From Cordylochernes scorpioides (Eukaryota > Arthropoda > Arachnida > Pseudoscorpiones > Chernetidae), in assembly GCA_030710605.1 (NCBI GenBank), contig CP092865.1, positions 139,957,505-140,021,504 of the forward strand: DNA of 64,000 nt. Reading direction: 5' to 3'. Positions 63,736-64,000 of this stretch are shown in pieces (positions within the stretch are counted from its first letter, which is position 1; each line of letters opens with the position of its first letter). Both the position numbers and the translations under genes were made by a program. The notes beneath the pieces are model-generated. The model searched no databases and was not told where the DNA came from. It saw only the letters and a program-made list of their open reading frames with translations.

Positions 63736-64000
63736 AACTTCTAAACTTTATTTATATAGATGTTGCTGAGATGTAATTTAGAATCTCCAGAGAGAGTGAT
63801 ACAGGACAACATCAGGATGAGAGAAATTAATTGACCCAAGTTGGCGGCCAACATGTCACGTGACCCCTGCCATTTCCCAAGATGCACCACGCCCCATCCA
63901 ATCAAGCAGACAAAGCAATCTTATAATAAGTTTTTGTCTTTTTACAATTTTATTTTATTTATTAGAAAACTCTCTTTTAAAGAAAAAATTCTTTCTTTTT
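63736..64000. other. No gene seen
   Basis: Short AT-rich end of the window; no recognised feature. Confidence 0.4.

Overview
The window is AT-rich animal nuclear DNA that is almost entirely mobile-element and satellite sequence, with one clear host-type gene. An interstitial TTAGG-type pentamer tract, a mariner-type transposon, Ty3/Gypsy LTR elements, LINEs and very many Penelope-like elements (PLEs) fit an invertebrate, most plausibly an arthropod; I cannot name the species. No bacterial-style genes, operons or CRISPR arrays were seen.

Layout. 0-3.7 kb: PLE debris, with an inverted pair of reverse-transcriptase fragments and six well-formed hammerhead-ribozyme-like cores, plus two foldback elements. 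4.06-7.0 kb: a satellite with 74, 157 and 187 bp periods that appears to have grown inside a TA-flanked MITE; a simple copy of the same MITE lies at 7.42-7.59 kb. 9.66-11.05 kb: a head-to-head pair of PLE 3' ends flanked by a 15-nt target-site duplication. 12.87-25.39 kb: one 12.5-kb Ty3/Gypsy element with 1.4-kb LTRs and a CATC duplication. Its 5' LTR carries an intact DD37D mariner-type transposon, and its 3' LTR preserves the empty site. Its internal region keeps only part of the integrase and contains a decayed antisense PLE. 27.2-29.45 kb: a 21-copy 108-bp minisatellite. 30.29-32.71 kb: a second head-to-head PLE (RT plus GIY-YIG) with a 12-nt duplication, itself interrupted by a perfect 70-bp palindrome. 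33.8-40 kb: LINE C-terminal fragments on both strands and Tc1/mariner-type MITEs. 41.4-47.8 kb: hammerhead-like inverted repeats and a ~2.2-kb 23-bp minisatellite. 48.5-52.5 kb: small tandem duplications and AT-rich DNA. 52.54-54.06 kb: an uninterrupted 506-codon serine palmitoyltransferase subunit 2 (SPTLC2-like) gene on the minus strand. 54.2-58.4 kb: more LINE, palindrome and MITE copies. 58.7-63.5 kb: a nearly full-length Ty3/Gypsy element with a CATAC duplication, inserted in a CA-rich microsatellite and broken by frame changes at homopolymer runs and two in-frame stops.

How it fits together. The only recognisable cellular function is the first step of sphingolipid synthesis (SPTLC2). 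The rest records repeated insertion: PLEs into unique DNA and into LTR elements, mariner into an LTR, MITEs into MITEs, and Gypsy into a microsatellite. Two RNA-level signals stand out. One is a family of hammerhead cores tied to PLE termini that repeatedly occur as head-to-head inverted pairs. The other is a hairpin just upstream of AATAAA in at least eight LINE 3' ends, whose base pairs change in a compensatory way between copies.
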